NCBI RefSeq assembly: GCF_900112645.1
Contig: NZ_FOMO01000007.1
Span: 124,001 to 188,000 of the forward strand
DNA from: Phytopseudomonas straminea
Lineage (GTDB): Bacteria; Pseudomonadota; Gammaproteobacteria; Pseudomonadales; Pseudomonadaceae
DNA: 64,000 nucleotides
Reading direction: 5' to 3'
Shown: one piece after another, positions 1-7,846 of the stretch
Layout: the number at the start of each line of letters is the position of its first letter
Numbering within the stretch: the first letter of the stretch is position 1
Notes under the pieces: generated by a model
Told to the model about the DNA's origin: nothing
The model's input: the letters and a program-made list of their open reading frames with translations, nothing else
Databases searched by the model: none
Translations under genes and position numbers: made by a program

Positions 1-707
1 TCAAGACGGCCGTCGATACCTGCGCGACCAGCGTACCAATCCTCGCCGGCGTCGGCGGTTCGACCCGCCAGGCTATCCAGTATGCGCAGGAAGCCGAGCG
101 CCTGGGCGCCAAGGGCCTGCTGCTGCTGCCGCACTACCTGACCGAGGCGTCCCAGGAAGGTGTTGCCGCTCACGTCGAGCAAGTCTGTAAGTCGGTAAAG
201 ATCGGTGTGGTTGTCTACAACCGCAACGTCTGCCGCCTTAACGCCACTCTGCTCGAGCAGTTGGCCGAGCGTTGCCCGAACCTGATCGGTTACAAGGATG
301 GTCTGGGCGATATCGAGCTGATGGTGTCGATTCGTCGTCGCCTGGGCGACCGCTTCAGCTACCTGGGCGGCCTGCCGACCGCTGAAGTCTACGCTGCGGC
401 CTACAAGGCCCTGGGCGTGCCGGTGTACTCGTCGGCGGTGTTCAACTTCATCCCGAAAACCGCGATGGATTTCTACCACGCCATCGCCAAGGACGATCAC
501 GCCACCGTCGCCAAAATCATCGATGACTTCTTCCTGCCGTACCTGGACATCCGTAATCGCAAGGCTGGCTATGCAGTGAGCATCGTCAAGGCCGGCGCCA
601 AAATCTCCGGTTACGACGCAGGCCCGGTTCGTGCCCCGCTGACCGACCTGCTGCCGGACGAGTACGAGAAGCTGGCTGCACTGATCAAGAAGCAAGGCGC
701 GCAATAA
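1..707 (+). CDS. kdgD: 5-dehydro-4-deoxyglucarate dehydratase, copy 1 (5' end outside window)
   Basis: The reading frame is open from the window edge and matches residues 70 to the C-terminus of the complete copy at 1151-2062 almost residue for residue. The enzyme is a DapA/aldolase-superfamily lyase that dehydrates and decarboxylates 5-dehydro-4-deoxy-D-glucarate to 2,5-dioxopentanoate (alpha-ketoglutarate semialdehyde) in the cytoplasm. The conserved Tyr of VVVYNRN and the Schiff-base Lys of NLIGYKDGL are both present. Differences from copy 2 are scattered and conservative (for example AKDDHATVAK against AREDHATVGK), with no stop or frameshift, so this copy looks functional. Its first roughly 69 residues and promoter lie outside the window. 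Confidence 0.93.
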   Translation, partial: KTAVDTCATSVPILAGVGGSTRQAIQYAQEAERLGAKGLLLLPHYLTEASQEGVAAHVEQVCKSVKIGVVVYNRNVCRLNATLLEQLAERCPNLIGYKDGLGDIELMVSIRRRLGDRFSYLGGLPTAEVYAAAYKALGVPVYSSAVFNFIPKTAMDFYHAIAKDDHATVAKIIDDFFLPYLDIRNRKAGYAVSIVKAGAKISGYDAGPVRAPLTDLLPDEYEKLAALIKKQGAQ

Positions 708-727
708 GCGTCTGACCCTGTCTCTCG

Positions 728-755
728 AAAAGGCCGCTTTTACAGCGGCCTTTTT
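728..755 (+). terminator. intrinsic terminator of kdgD copy 1
   Basis: A GGCCGC/GCGGCC stem with a short TTTTACA loop is preceded by A residues and followed by a run of T, 20 bases after the stop codon. The same terminator design, followed by the same downstream bases GCATTGTGGGGTAGG, recurs after copy 2. Confidence 0.85.
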
Positions 756-860
756 GCATTGTGGGGTAGGGGAGCTGCGAATGGGACAGCCAGCTCATAA
801 AAGGCGAGACGTCTCATTCCACGACTCGCCCCACCTACCAACCGATAGGCTGTTCACCGT

Positions 861-985
861 TGTGGGAGTTGGTCATGCCTGCGACGCGATTCGATGGGTG
901 GTTACATTCCTTGGCACAACTCGATTTCCATGATTGGCAGCTGCAGGTTTGCTTGAGAGCGAGCGCGCACGACGCGCTCCCATAA
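861..985. repeat. degenerate REP-like pair
   Basis: TGTGGGAGTTGGTCATGCCTGCGACGCG is echoed in split form: the left unit starts at 861 and an inverted partner ending in GACGCGCTCCCATAAG lies at about 951-985. Both resemble the GTGGGAGCGGG...CCCGCG element found elsewhere in the window, but with several substitutions. Confidence 0.5.
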
Positions 986-1079
986 GAACTTGGAATTCTG
1001 CGGCCTACCAATCCTTCAGCGCATTCCAATAATCCGTGCAATTGTAAAAACCGGTATCGATAGTCTTGGCTTTTTTATA

Positions 1080-1099
1080 GTTGTACGATAACGTATGAC
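1080..1099. promoter_or_regulatory. imperfect palindrome upstream of kdgD copy 2
   Basis: GTTGTACG, a 4-base spacer ATAA, and CGTATGAC form an inverted repeat with 6 of 8 matching positions, about 50 bases before the start codon in an otherwise AT-rich stretch. The half-sites resemble operators of GntR/FCD-type regulators, and such a regulator is encoded at 7847-8524. Binding by that protein is only a guess. Confidence 0.4.
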
Positions 1100-1150
1100 T
1101 TCATCTGGTCGCTAACGACCCCCAACGTTTTCTCCAAGGGTGTAAGAAGA

Positions 1151-2062
1151 ATGACTCCACAAGAACTAAAAACCGTCCTCTCCTCCGGCCTGCTGTCGTT
1201 CCCGCTGACCGACTTCGACGCCGCCGGCGAATTCAATCCGGCCGGCTATGTCCGTCGTCTGGAGTGGCTGGCGCCCTATGGTGCTTCCGCGCTGTTCGCT
1301 GCCGGCGGTACTGGTGAGTTCTTCTCTTTGGCGGCTGATGAGTATTCGTCCGTCATCAAGACTGCCGTCGACACCTGCGCCAAGAGCGTGCCTATCCTCG
1401 CCGGCGTTGGTGGCTCGACCCGCCAGGCCATCCAGTACGCTCAGGAAGCCGAGCGCCTGGGCGCCAAGGGGCTGCTGCTGCTGCCGCACTATCTGACCGA
1501 AGCGTCCCAGGAAGGCGTCGCGGCTCACGTCGAGCAGGTATGCAAATCGGTGAAGATCGGTGTGGTGGTCTACAACCGTAACGTCTGCCGTTTGAACGCC
1601 GATCTGCTCGAGCAACTGGCCGAGCGTTGCCCGAACCTGATTGGCTACAAGGACGGCCTGGGCGATATCGAGCTGATGGTTTCCATCCGTCGCCGTCTGG
1701 GCGAGCGTCTGACCTACCTGGGCGGCCTGCCGACCGCCGAAGTCTACGCTGCGGCTTACAAGGCCCTGGGCGTGCCGGTTTATTCCTCGGCGGTGTTCAA
1801 CTTCATCCCGAAAACCGCGATGGACTTCTACCATGCCATCGCCCGCGAAGATCACGCCACCGTCGGCAAGATCATCGACGACTTCTTCCTGCCGTACTTG
1901 GACATCCGTAACCGCAAATCCGGTTACGCGGTGAGCATCGTCAAGGCCGGCGCCAAGATCGCCGGTTACGACGCCGGCCCGGTTCGCGCACCGCTGACCG
2001 AGCTGCTGCCGGAGGAGTACGAGAAACTGGCGGCACTGATCGACGCCCAGGGCGCTCAGTAA
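1151..2062 (+). CDS. kdgD: 5-dehydro-4-deoxyglucarate dehydratase, copy 2
   Basis: This complete 303-residue DapA-superfamily enzyme converts 5-dehydro-4-deoxyglucarate, the product of glucarate or galactarate dehydratase, to 2,5-dioxopentanoate with loss of water and CO2. The GGTGEF substrate-carboxylate loop lies at about residues 52-57, the conserved Tyr at 141 and the Schiff-base Lys at 167 (GYKDG). The length is normal for the family. It starts at ATG after a weak AAGAAG box. It is the second of two tandem copies and the galactarate dehydratase gene lies 3 kb downstream, so both copies serve the same pathway. Identical function of the two copies is inferred, and different regulation is possible because their upstream regions differ. 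Confidence 0.95.
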   Translation: MTPQELKTVLSSGLLSFPLTDFDAAGEFNPAGYVRRLEWLAPYGASALFAAGGTGEFFSLAADEYSSVIKTAVDTCAKSVPILAGVGGSTRQAIQYAQEAERLGAKGLLLLPHYLTEASQEGVAAHVEQVCKSVKIGVVVYNRNVCRLNADLLEQLAERCPNLIGYKDGLGDIELMVSIRRRLGERLTYLGGLPTAEVYAAAYKALGVPVYSSAVFNFIPKTAMDFYHAIAREDHATVGKIIDDFFLPYLDIRNRKSGYAVSIVKAGAKIAGYDAGPVRAPLTELLPEEYEKLAALIDAQGAQ

Positions 2063-2081
2063 GCTCCGGCGCTCGTTGCCC

Positions 2082-2110
2082 AAAAGGCCACTGTTTACGG
2101 TGGCCTTTTT
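2082..2110 (+). terminator. intrinsic terminator of kdgD copy 2
   Basis: AAAAGGCCAC, a TGTTTAC-type loop and GTGGCC followed by TTTTT form a clear rho-independent terminator. It is followed by GCATTGTGGGGTAGG, shared with the copy 1 terminator, so the duplicated unit extends past the terminator. Confidence 0.85.
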
Positions 2111-2165
2111 GCATTGTGGGGTAGGGCGGACTCTGGTTTATCACCCGGGGCGAAAAGCTGAGCGC

Positions 2166-2196
2166 TTGTGGGAGCGGGCCATACCCGCGATGGGCT
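2166..2196. repeat. single REP-like element
   Basis: TTGTGGGAGCGGGCCATACCCGCGATGG is a near-consensus Pseudomonas REP unit whose GCGGG/CCCGC stem encloses CCATA. It lies between the kdgD terminator and the LacI-family gene. Confidence 0.65.
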
Positions 2197-2294
2197 GATG
2201 GGACGCACCCTACACACCCTATTACCGCCGCTCTCTGGTTGCCGTCTGAGCGGCTGGTTAAGATGGGGGATCATCCACGCAGCTGCGGCCCGTC

Positions 2295-3335
2295 ATGGCA
2301 AAGAAATCCTCTCGCGTTTCATCTTCCACGCCACTGAGCAAGGGTTCGAGCGTGACGCTGGTCGACGTAGCCAAGGTGGCCGGCGTGTCGCCGATCACCG
2401 TGTCGCGTGCGCTGAACCGCCCCGAGGTGGTCAGCGAGGATGCCCGCAAGAAAGTCCTCGAAGCTGTGCGGGTCACCGGTTACGTGCCGAACATGCTGGC
2501 CGGCGGCCTGGCCTCGAACAAGAGCCGGCTGGTGGCGATCTTCGTGCCGACCATCGCCCACTCGATCTTCGCCGAAACGGTGCAGTCGCTGATGGATCAT
2601 CTGACAGCCGCCGGCTACCAGACCATGATCGGCCTCACCGGCTATTCCGCCGAGCAGGAGGAGCGCCTGCTCGGTGCCGTGCTCGGCCGGCGACCGGACG
2701 GTATCGTGCTGACCGGCACCCTGCACACCGAAGAGAGCCGGCTGCGTCTGCAGGCAGCGGGCATTCCGGTGGTCGAGGCGTGGGACCTGGGCGCATCGCC
2801 CATCGACATGCAGGTGGGCTTTTCTCACACCCAGGTCGGCCAGGCGATTGCCGATCACCTGCACGGCAAGGGCTACCGCCGTTTCGCCATCGTTTCGGTC
2901 GACGATTCCCGGGCGCTCAAGCGCAGCGCCAGCGTGGTCGATCAGCTCAAATCCCTGGGCATCTACGAGGTGCCCATGGCGGTGCTTGCCGCACCGGCCA
3001 CCTTGCACAGCGGCCGTCAAGGGCTGAGCCAGTTGCTCGCCGAGGGGCATGCGCCGCAGGTGATCGTCTGCAGTTCCGACACCGTGGCTCAAGGCATCCT
3101 CGCCGAGGCGGCGAGTCGCGGTATCGAGGTGCCAGGGCAACTGGCAGTGATGGGGTTCGGGGATCTGTCCAGCGCGGCGCATCTCCACCCGGCTCTGTCG
3201 ACCGTCAGCGTCGATGGTGGGCGCATGGGCAAGGAAGTGGCCAAGGCCCTGCTACAGCGGTTTCGTGACGAAGGTGAATCGACACCTGTGCGTCTGGATA
3301 CGGGTTTCACCCTGGTCGAGCGGCAAACCACCTGA
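2295..3335 (+). CDS. LacI-family transcriptional regulator (sugar-acid type)
   Basis: The 346-residue protein has the classical LacI helix-turn-helix at about residues 20-40 (VTLVDVAKVAGVSPITVSRAL), a hinge region, and a periplasmic-binding-protein-like effector domain starting near LVAIFVPTIAHSIFAETVQSL. The general resemblance is to GntR/IdnR-type gluconate repressors. It lies between kdgD and the sugar-diacid transporter gene, whose upstream region carries two identical palindromes of LacI-operator style, so it probably represses the transporter-garD unit and responds to a sugar acid. The effector is not determined by the sequence. The Shine-Dalgarno sequence is poor. An extra N-terminal tail of about 18 residues precedes the helix-turn-helix. 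Confidence 0.85.
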   Translation: MAKKSSRVSSSTPLSKGSSVTLVDVAKVAGVSPITVSRALNRPEVVSEDARKKVLEAVRVTGYVPNMLAGGLASNKSRLVAIFVPTIAHSIFAETVQSLMDHLTAAGYQTMIGLTGYSAEQEERLLGAVLGRRPDGIVLTGTLHTEESRLRLQAAGIPVVEAWDLGASPIDMQVGFSHTQVGQAIADHLHGKGYRRFAIVSVDDSRALKRSASVVDQLKSLGIYEVPMAVLAAPATLHSGRQGLSQLLAEGHAPQVIVCSSDTVAQGILAEAASRGIEVPGQLAVMGFGDLSSAAHLHPALSTVSVDGGRMGKEVAKALLQRFRDEGESTPVRLDTGFTLVERQTT

Positions 3336-3376
3336 TTCTTATCGGACAACTGACGACTGGTCGTGAAATGGCTTGA

Positions 3377-3392
3377 ATGATTGCGCAATCAT
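3377..3392. promoter_or_regulatory. LacI-type operator, site 1
   Basis: ATGATTGCGCAATCAT is a perfect 16-bp palindrome with the central CG typical of LacI-family operators. It lies 42 bases after the regulator stop codon and shares its 14-bp core TGATTGCGCAATCA with site 2. Confidence 0.7.
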
Positions 3393-3443
3393 AGTAAAGT
3401 CATCGCTTGTAGCGAACTGGTTCGTGCCTCGCTCTTTGCTGGA

Positions 3444-3459
3444 TTGATTGCGCAATCAT
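3444..3459. promoter_or_regulatory. LacI-type operator, site 2
   Basis: TTGATTGCGCAATCAT carries the same perfect 14-bp palindromic core TGATTGCGCAATCA as site 1. The site centres are 67 bp apart, which would allow DNA looping or two dimers flanking a promoter. Confidence 0.7.
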
Positions 3460-3509
3460 CGATTGCGGTTCGGCGGGTAGGGCACCTTCAGCGATAAGGA
3501 TAATAAAGC

Positions 3510-3626
3510 GTGAACAACAGTATCCGCACGTCCCTTCCATGCCCTTACCAGGGCAGCCTGTCCTTGCCCGCAACCAATGTCCCGAGACCTTACCCAGGTG
3601 TCGCGACGGCTCCTGCCACGGGCTAG
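3510..3626 (+). CDS. possible 38-residue leader peptide
   Basis: A GTG start follows AAGGA by 9 bases, and the frame runs 38 codons to TAG. The peptide is rich in Pro, Ser, Thr and Leu and resembles nothing I know. It precedes two hairpins and the transporter gene. It could be a chance frame, and confidence is low because only the start context and position support it. Confidence 0.25.
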   Translation: MNNSIRTSLPCPYQGSLSLPATNVPRPYPGVATAPATG

Positions 3627-3733
3627 CCGGCCAGATACAACTCCGTTTTCAAACTTCATGACCCCGCCCTTGGGCGGCTGGCGTGTTCGCACGCGCCTGT
3701 CAGCAATAAAAATAACATTGAGGTGAGATCTCC

Positions 3734-5086
3734 ATGGGAGACACAAAGAAAACCCACGTCCGTTACCTGATACTGCTGATGCTGTTTCTGGTCACCACCA
3801 TCAACTACGCCGACCGCGCCACCATTTCTATCGCCGGCTCCAGCATGCAGAAGGATCTGGGTATCGATGCGGTGACCCTCGGTTACATCTTCTCCGCCTT
3901 CGGTTGGGCCTACGTGATCGGGCAGATTCCGGGTGGCTGGCTGCTCGACCGCTTCGGCTCCAAGCGCGTATATGCCGCTGGCATCTTCATCTGGTCGCTG
4001 TTCACCCTGCTGCAGGGCTTCGTCGGCATGATGCCGGTGGCCTGGGCGGTGGTGACCCTGTTCGTGCTGCGTTTCATGGTCGGCTTCGCCGAAGCGCCAT
4101 CGTTCCCGGGTAACGCCCGTATCGTCGCGGCCTGGTTCCCGACGGCCGAGCGCGGCACCGCATCGGCGATCTTCAACTCGGCGCAGTACTTCGCCACCGC
4201 GCTGTTCGCGCCGCTGATGGGCTGGATCGTCTATTCGTTCGGCTGGGAGCACGTGTTCGTGGTCATGGGCGTGCTGGGCATTGTCTTTGCCGGTATCTGG
4301 ATGAAGACCATCTACAACCCCAAGGAACACCCGCGCATCAGCGCTGCAGAGGTCGAACACATCGCCAGCAATGGCGGCCTGGTCGACATGGATCAGGCCA
4401 AGGGCAGCGGCGGGCCGAAGTGGCACTACATCACCCAATTGCTGACCAACCGCATGATGGTCGGCGTGTACCTGGGCCAGTACTGCATCAACGCCATCAC
4501 CTACTTCTTCCTCACCTGGTTCCCGGTTTACCTGGTGCAGGAGCGTGGCATGACCATCCTCAAGGCCGGCTTCATCGCCTCCTTGCCGGCGATCATGGGT
4601 TTCGTCGGCGGCGTGCTCGGCGGGGTGATCTCCGACTGGCTGCTGCGCCGTGGCAATAGCCTGACTCTGGCGCGCAAGCTGCCCATCGTCTGCGGCCTGA
4701 TGCTGTCGACCAGCATGGTGCTGTGCAACTACGTATCGGCCGAATGGATGGTGGTCGGTTTCATGACCTTGGCCTTCTTCGGCAAAGGTCTTGGCGCCCT
4801 CGGCTGGGCGGTGGTCTCGGACACCTCGCCCAAGCAGATCGCGGGCCTGTCCGGCGGCCTGTTCAACACCTTCGGCAACATCGCCTCGATCACCACGCCC
4901 ATCGTCATCGGCTACATCATCAGCGCCACCGGCTCGTTCAAGTGGGCACTGGTTTACGTTGGCGCCAACGCCCTGGTCGCGGTGTTCAGTTACGTGTTCA
5001 TCGTCGGGCGCATCCAGCGCGTGGTGCTCAAGGACGAACACGGTCAGGCGATTGGTGAGCAACCTGCGCCGGCCGCGGCCACCTGA
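3734..5086 (+). CDS. MFS transporter, glucarate/galactarate:H+ symporter (GudP-like)
   Basis: The 450-residue protein is an integral membrane protein of the anion:cation symporter branch of the major facilitator superfamily, with about 12 hydrophobic segments. The opening VTTINYADRATISIAG is characteristic of GudP/GarP/ExuT transporters, and the loop GGWLLDRFGSKRVY carries the MFS motif A-like signature between segments 2 and 3. It probably imports glucarate, galactarate or a related sugar diacid, because garD lies 71 bases downstream and kdgD upstream. AGGTGAG precedes the ATG at good spacing. Expression is probably under the LacI regulator and Crc. The exact substrate is not settled by sequence. 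Confidence 0.9.
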   Translation: MGDTKKTHVRYLILLMLFLVTTINYADRATISIAGSSMQKDLGIDAVTLGYIFSAFGWAYVIGQIPGGWLLDRFGSKRVYAAGIFIWSLFTLLQGFVGMMPVAWAVVTLFVLRFMVGFAEAPSFPGNARIVAAWFPTAERGTASAIFNSAQYFATALFAPLMGWIVYSFGWEHVFVVMGVLGIVFAGIWMKTIYNPKEHPRISAAEVEHIASNGGLVDMDQAKGSGGPKWHYITQLLTNRMMVGVYLGQYCINAITYFFLTWFPVYLVQERGMTILKAGFIASLPAIMGFVGGVLGGVISDWLLRRGNSLTLARKLPIVCGLMLSTSMVLCNYVSAEWMVVGFMTLAFFGKGLGALGWAVVSDTSPKQIAGLSGGLFNTFGNIASITTPIVIGYIISATGSFKWALVYVGANALVAVFSYVFIVGRIQRVVLKDEHGQAIGEQPAPAAAT

Positions 5087-5157
5087 ATCTCGTGCAGCCG
5101 TGCCTGCCCGGCAGGCCGGCTGCATCAGCTAGAGAACTATAAAAAGGATTAGCCTCC

Positions 5158-6714
5158 ATGGACCTCATTCAACATCAGAACTCTCCGCGTTATATCCGCC
5201 TGCACCCCGACGACAACGTCGGGGTGGTGGTCAACGAGCAGGGCGTCGCCGCGGGCGGTCAGTTTGCCGATGGCCTGCAGGCGCTGGAAGGCATTCCGCA
5301 GAGCCATAAGGTATCGCTGGTGGCGATCCCCGAAGGCGGCACCGTGGTGCGTTATGGCGAGGTGATCGGCTATGCGCTCAAGCCCATCGACGCTGGTAGC
5401 TGGGTGACCGAGCAGGTGCTGCGCATGCCCGAGCCACCGGTGCTGGACAACCTGCCCAAGGCGACCATCAAGGCACCAGCGCCTGAGCCGCTAGAGGGCT
5501 ACACCTTCGAAGGTTTCCGCAATGCCGACGGCACCGTCGGCACGCGCAACATCCTTGGCGTGACCACCACGGTGCAGTGCGTGGTCGGTGTGCTCGACCA
5601 TTGCGTCGAGCGCGTGCGCAAGGAAATCCTGCCCAAGTACCCGAACGTCGACGACGTGGTGCCGCTGTCGCACAGCTACGGCTGCGGCGTGGCGATCAAC
5701 GCACCGGACGCCGTGGTGCCGATCCGCACCCTCTACAACATCAGCCGCAACCCCAACCTGGGTGGCCAGGCGCTGGTGATCAGCCTCGGTTGCGAGAAGC
5801 TGCAAGCTAACCAGTTGATGGACGGCGACGCCCTGACCTGTGGTCAGGACGAGGAAGAATGGCTGTTCCGTCTGCAGGATTCGGGCACCGGTTTCGCCGG
5901 CATGATCGAACAGATCATGGGCATGATCGAGGACCGCCTGAAGGTGCTCGACCAGCGTCGCCGTGAAACCGTGCCGGCGTCCGAGCTGGTGGTCGGCATG
6001 CAGTGCGGCGGCAGCGACGCCTTCTCCGGCATTACCGCCAACCCGGCGCTGGGCGTGGCGGCCGACCTGCTGGTACGGGCCGGCGCCACCGTGATGTTCT
6101 CCGAGAACACCGAGGTGCGTGACGGCATTCATCTGCTGACCCCGCGCGCCGCCAGCGTCGAAGTCGCCGATGCGCTGATCCGCGAGATGGACTGGTACGA
6201 CCGTTATCTGGAGCGTGGCATGGCCGATCGCAGCGCCAACACCACGCCGGGCAACAAGAAGGGCGGCCTCAACAACATCGTCGAGAAGGCAATGGGCTCA
6301 ATCGCCAAGTCCGGCAACAGCCCGATCGTCGGCGTGGTCTCGCCCGGCGAGCGGATTCGCGGCAAGGGCCTTTGGTTCTGCGCCACCCCGGCCAGCGATT
6401 TCATCTGCGGCACCCTGCAACTGGCCGCCGGCATGAACCTGCATATCTTCACCACCGGCCGCGGCACGCCCTACGGCTTGTCCATGGTGCCGGTGATCAA
6501 GGTGGCTACCCGCACCCAGCTGGCCGAACGCTGGCCGGACCTGATCGACGTCGACGCCGGGCAGATCACCTCGGGGCGCATGAGCCTCGAGGAAATGGGC
6601 TGGCACATCTTCCAGCTCTACCTGGACATCGCCAGCGGCAAGCAGCAGACCTGGGCCGAGAAGCATCGCCTGCATAACGATCTGGTGCTGTTCAATCCCG
6701 CTCCGGTCACGTAA
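5158..6714 (+). CDS. garD: galactarate dehydratase
   Basis: The 518-residue protein belongs to the UxaA/GarD family: an N-terminal SAF domain (about residues 10-95), a linker rich in Pro and Ala, then the large dehydratase domain with conserved SYGCG, GCEKLQAN and MQCGGSDAFSG motifs. It is a metal-dependent cytoplasmic enzyme that dehydrates meso-galactarate to 5-dehydro-4-deoxy-D-glucarate, the substrate of the two upstream kdgD enzymes. It is co-directional with the transporter, 71 bases downstream, and probably co-transcribed. AAGGATTAGCCTCC precedes the ATG. The length matches the family (E. coli GarD is about 523). Confidence 0.95.
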   Translation: MDLIQHQNSPRYIRLHPDDNVGVVVNEQGVAAGGQFADGLQALEGIPQSHKVSLVAIPEGGTVVRYGEVIGYALKPIDAGSWVTEQVLRMPEPPVLDNLPKATIKAPAPEPLEGYTFEGFRNADGTVGTRNILGVTTTVQCVVGVLDHCVERVRKEILPKYPNVDDVVPLSHSYGCGVAINAPDAVVPIRTLYNISRNPNLGGQALVISLGCEKLQANQLMDGDALTCGQDEEEWLFRLQDSGTGFAGMIEQIMGMIEDRLKVLDQRRRETVPASELVVGMQCGGSDAFSGITANPALGVAADLLVRAGATVMFSENTEVRDGIHLLTPRAASVEVADALIREMDWYDRYLERGMADRSANTTPGNKKGGLNNIVEKAMGSIAKSGNSPIVGVVSPGERIRGKGLWFCATPASDFICGTLQLAAGMNLHIFTTGRGTPYGLSMVPVIKVATRTQLAERWPDLIDVDAGQITSGRMSLEEMGWHIFQLYLDIASGKQQTWAEKHRLHNDLVLFNPAPVT

Positions 6715-6805
6715 CCGATAACCGGACACAGATGTCTGCCGCGGCGCGCTTGTATGCTTCGTGGCAGGTATCATCCGCGCTTCGAACCCATCACAGGAGA
6801 GCAGC

Positions 6806-7735
6806 ATGAGTCGCCCCACCGTGCTTCAGGTTGGCCGTTTCCCGCCGCGTTTCAATGAGCGCCTGCAGCGTGACTATCAACTGATCCGCCTGTGGGAGCA
6901 GAAGGATTTCATCGCCGAACGCGGCGCCGAGATCGATATCGTCGTGACCTCGGCGCGCTACGGCTGCTCGGCCGAGCAACTGGCGCAGATGCCCAACCTC
7001 AAGGCCATCTGCAGTTTCGGCGTTGGCCATGATTCGATTGCCGTTGATAAGGCCAAGGCCCGTGGCATCGTCATCAGCACCACGCCGGACGTGCTAAACG
7101 AATGCGTCGCCGACACGGCCATTGGCCTGGTGATCGACACCGCTCGGCAGTTCGCCGCCTCCGACCAGCACGTGCGCCAGGGTAAATGGTTCAAGGGCCA
7201 GTACCCGCTGACCCGCAAGGTCAGTGGCAAGAAGCTGGGCATCGTCGGCTTCGGGCGGATCGGCAAGGAAATCGCCAAGCGCGCCGCGGGGTTCGACCTG
7301 GACATCCGCTACCACAACCGCCGGCCTGACCCGAGCACCGATTACGGTTACGAGGCCGACCTCAAGGCACTGGCAAGCTGGGCCGACTTTCTGGTGCTGG
7401 CCTGCCCGGGCGGTGCGTCCACCCATCACCTGATCGACGCCGAGGTGCTCGCCGCCCTGGGTGCTGAAGGCATTCTGGTCAACATCTCCCGCGGTAGTGT
7501 GGTGGACGAGCAGGCGCTGGTCGCCGCACTGCAGGCCGGCACGCTCGGCGGCGCAGGGCTGGACGTCTTCGAGGACGAGCCGCGGGTGCCCGAGGCGCTG
7601 TTCGCCATGCCTAATGTGGTGCTGTTGCCCCACGTGGGCAGCGCCACCGAGGAAACCCGTCTGGCCATGGAGAACCTGGTATTCGATAATCTCGATGCCT
7701 TTATTGAGCGCGGTGAGCTAATCACCCCGCTCTGA
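6806..7735 (+). CDS. D-isomer-specific 2-hydroxyacid dehydrogenase
   Basis: The 309-residue NAD(P)-dependent oxidoreductase has the nucleotide-binding GFGRIG motif at about 148-153 and the catalytic triad Arg229 (NISRGS), Glu258 (VFEDEP) and His276 (LPHVGSAT). It resembles glyoxylate/hydroxypyruvate and 2-ketogluconate-type reductases. I chose the ATG at 6806 because AGGAGAGC precedes it; an in-frame upstream start would add 15 residues without a ribosome site. The gap to garD is 91 bases and contains promoter-like AT-rich bases, so co-transcription is possible but uncertain. It may reduce a 2-oxoacid from sugar-acid catabolism, which is an inference from position. Confidence 0.88.
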   Translation: MSRPTVLQVGRFPPRFNERLQRDYQLIRLWEQKDFIAERGAEIDIVVTSARYGCSAEQLAQMPNLKAICSFGVGHDSIAVDKAKARGIVISTTPDVLNECVADTAIGLVIDTARQFAASDQHVRQGKWFKGQYPLTRKVSGKKLGIVGFGRIGKEIAKRAAGFDLDIRYHNRRPDPSTDYGYEADLKALASWADFLVLACPGGASTHHLIDAEVLAALGAEGILVNISRGSVVDEQALVAALQAGTLGGAGLDVFEDEPRVPEALFAMPNVVLLPHVGSATEETRLAMENLVFDNLDAFIERGELITPL

Positions 7736-7819
7736 CCGAATAGGCGAGCCGCGCAGGCGACTTTCGCTTATACGCGCCGGGCCACAAGCCCGAACGCGGT
7801 TTCTACCCTCGAGCAACAC

Positions 7820-7842
7820 CCGGTGCGCCACAAGCGCACCGG
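7820..7842. terminator. hairpin between convergent dehydrogenase and gntR genes
   Basis: CCGGTGCGC and GCGCACCGG form a perfect 9-bp stem with a 5-base CACAA loop. It lies between two convergent genes. Neither side has a long T run, so intrinsic termination is plausible rather than certain. Confidence 0.5.
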
Positions 7843-7846
7843 TTCT

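Larger units (their letters stand above)
708..1150. other. intergenic region between the two kdgD copies
   Basis: No convincing gene is seen. The region holds the copy 1 terminator, a degenerate REP-like pair (about 861-985), and toward its right end an AT-rich promoter-like stretch with an imperfect palindrome that probably drives copy 2. The Shine-Dalgarno region of copy 2 is weak (AAGAAG just before ATG). Confidence 0.7.
3336..3733 (+). other. regulatory leader upstream of the sugar-diacid transporter
   Basis: This 398-base region holds the two palindromic operators, a possible 38-codon leader ORF (3510-3626), two compact hairpins (CCGCCC-TT-GGGCGG at 3664-3677 and GCGTG-TTC-GCACGC-type at 3681-3694), then the A-rich tract AATAAAAATAACA at 3705-3717 just before the ribosome binding site. 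The A-rich tract fits the AANAANAA motif recognised by Hfq/Crc in pseudomonads. Confidence 0.55.

Noticed and set aside
1..707. kdgD pseudogene
   Set aside because: The frame is truncated only by the window edge and keeps the catalytic Lys and Tyr without stops.
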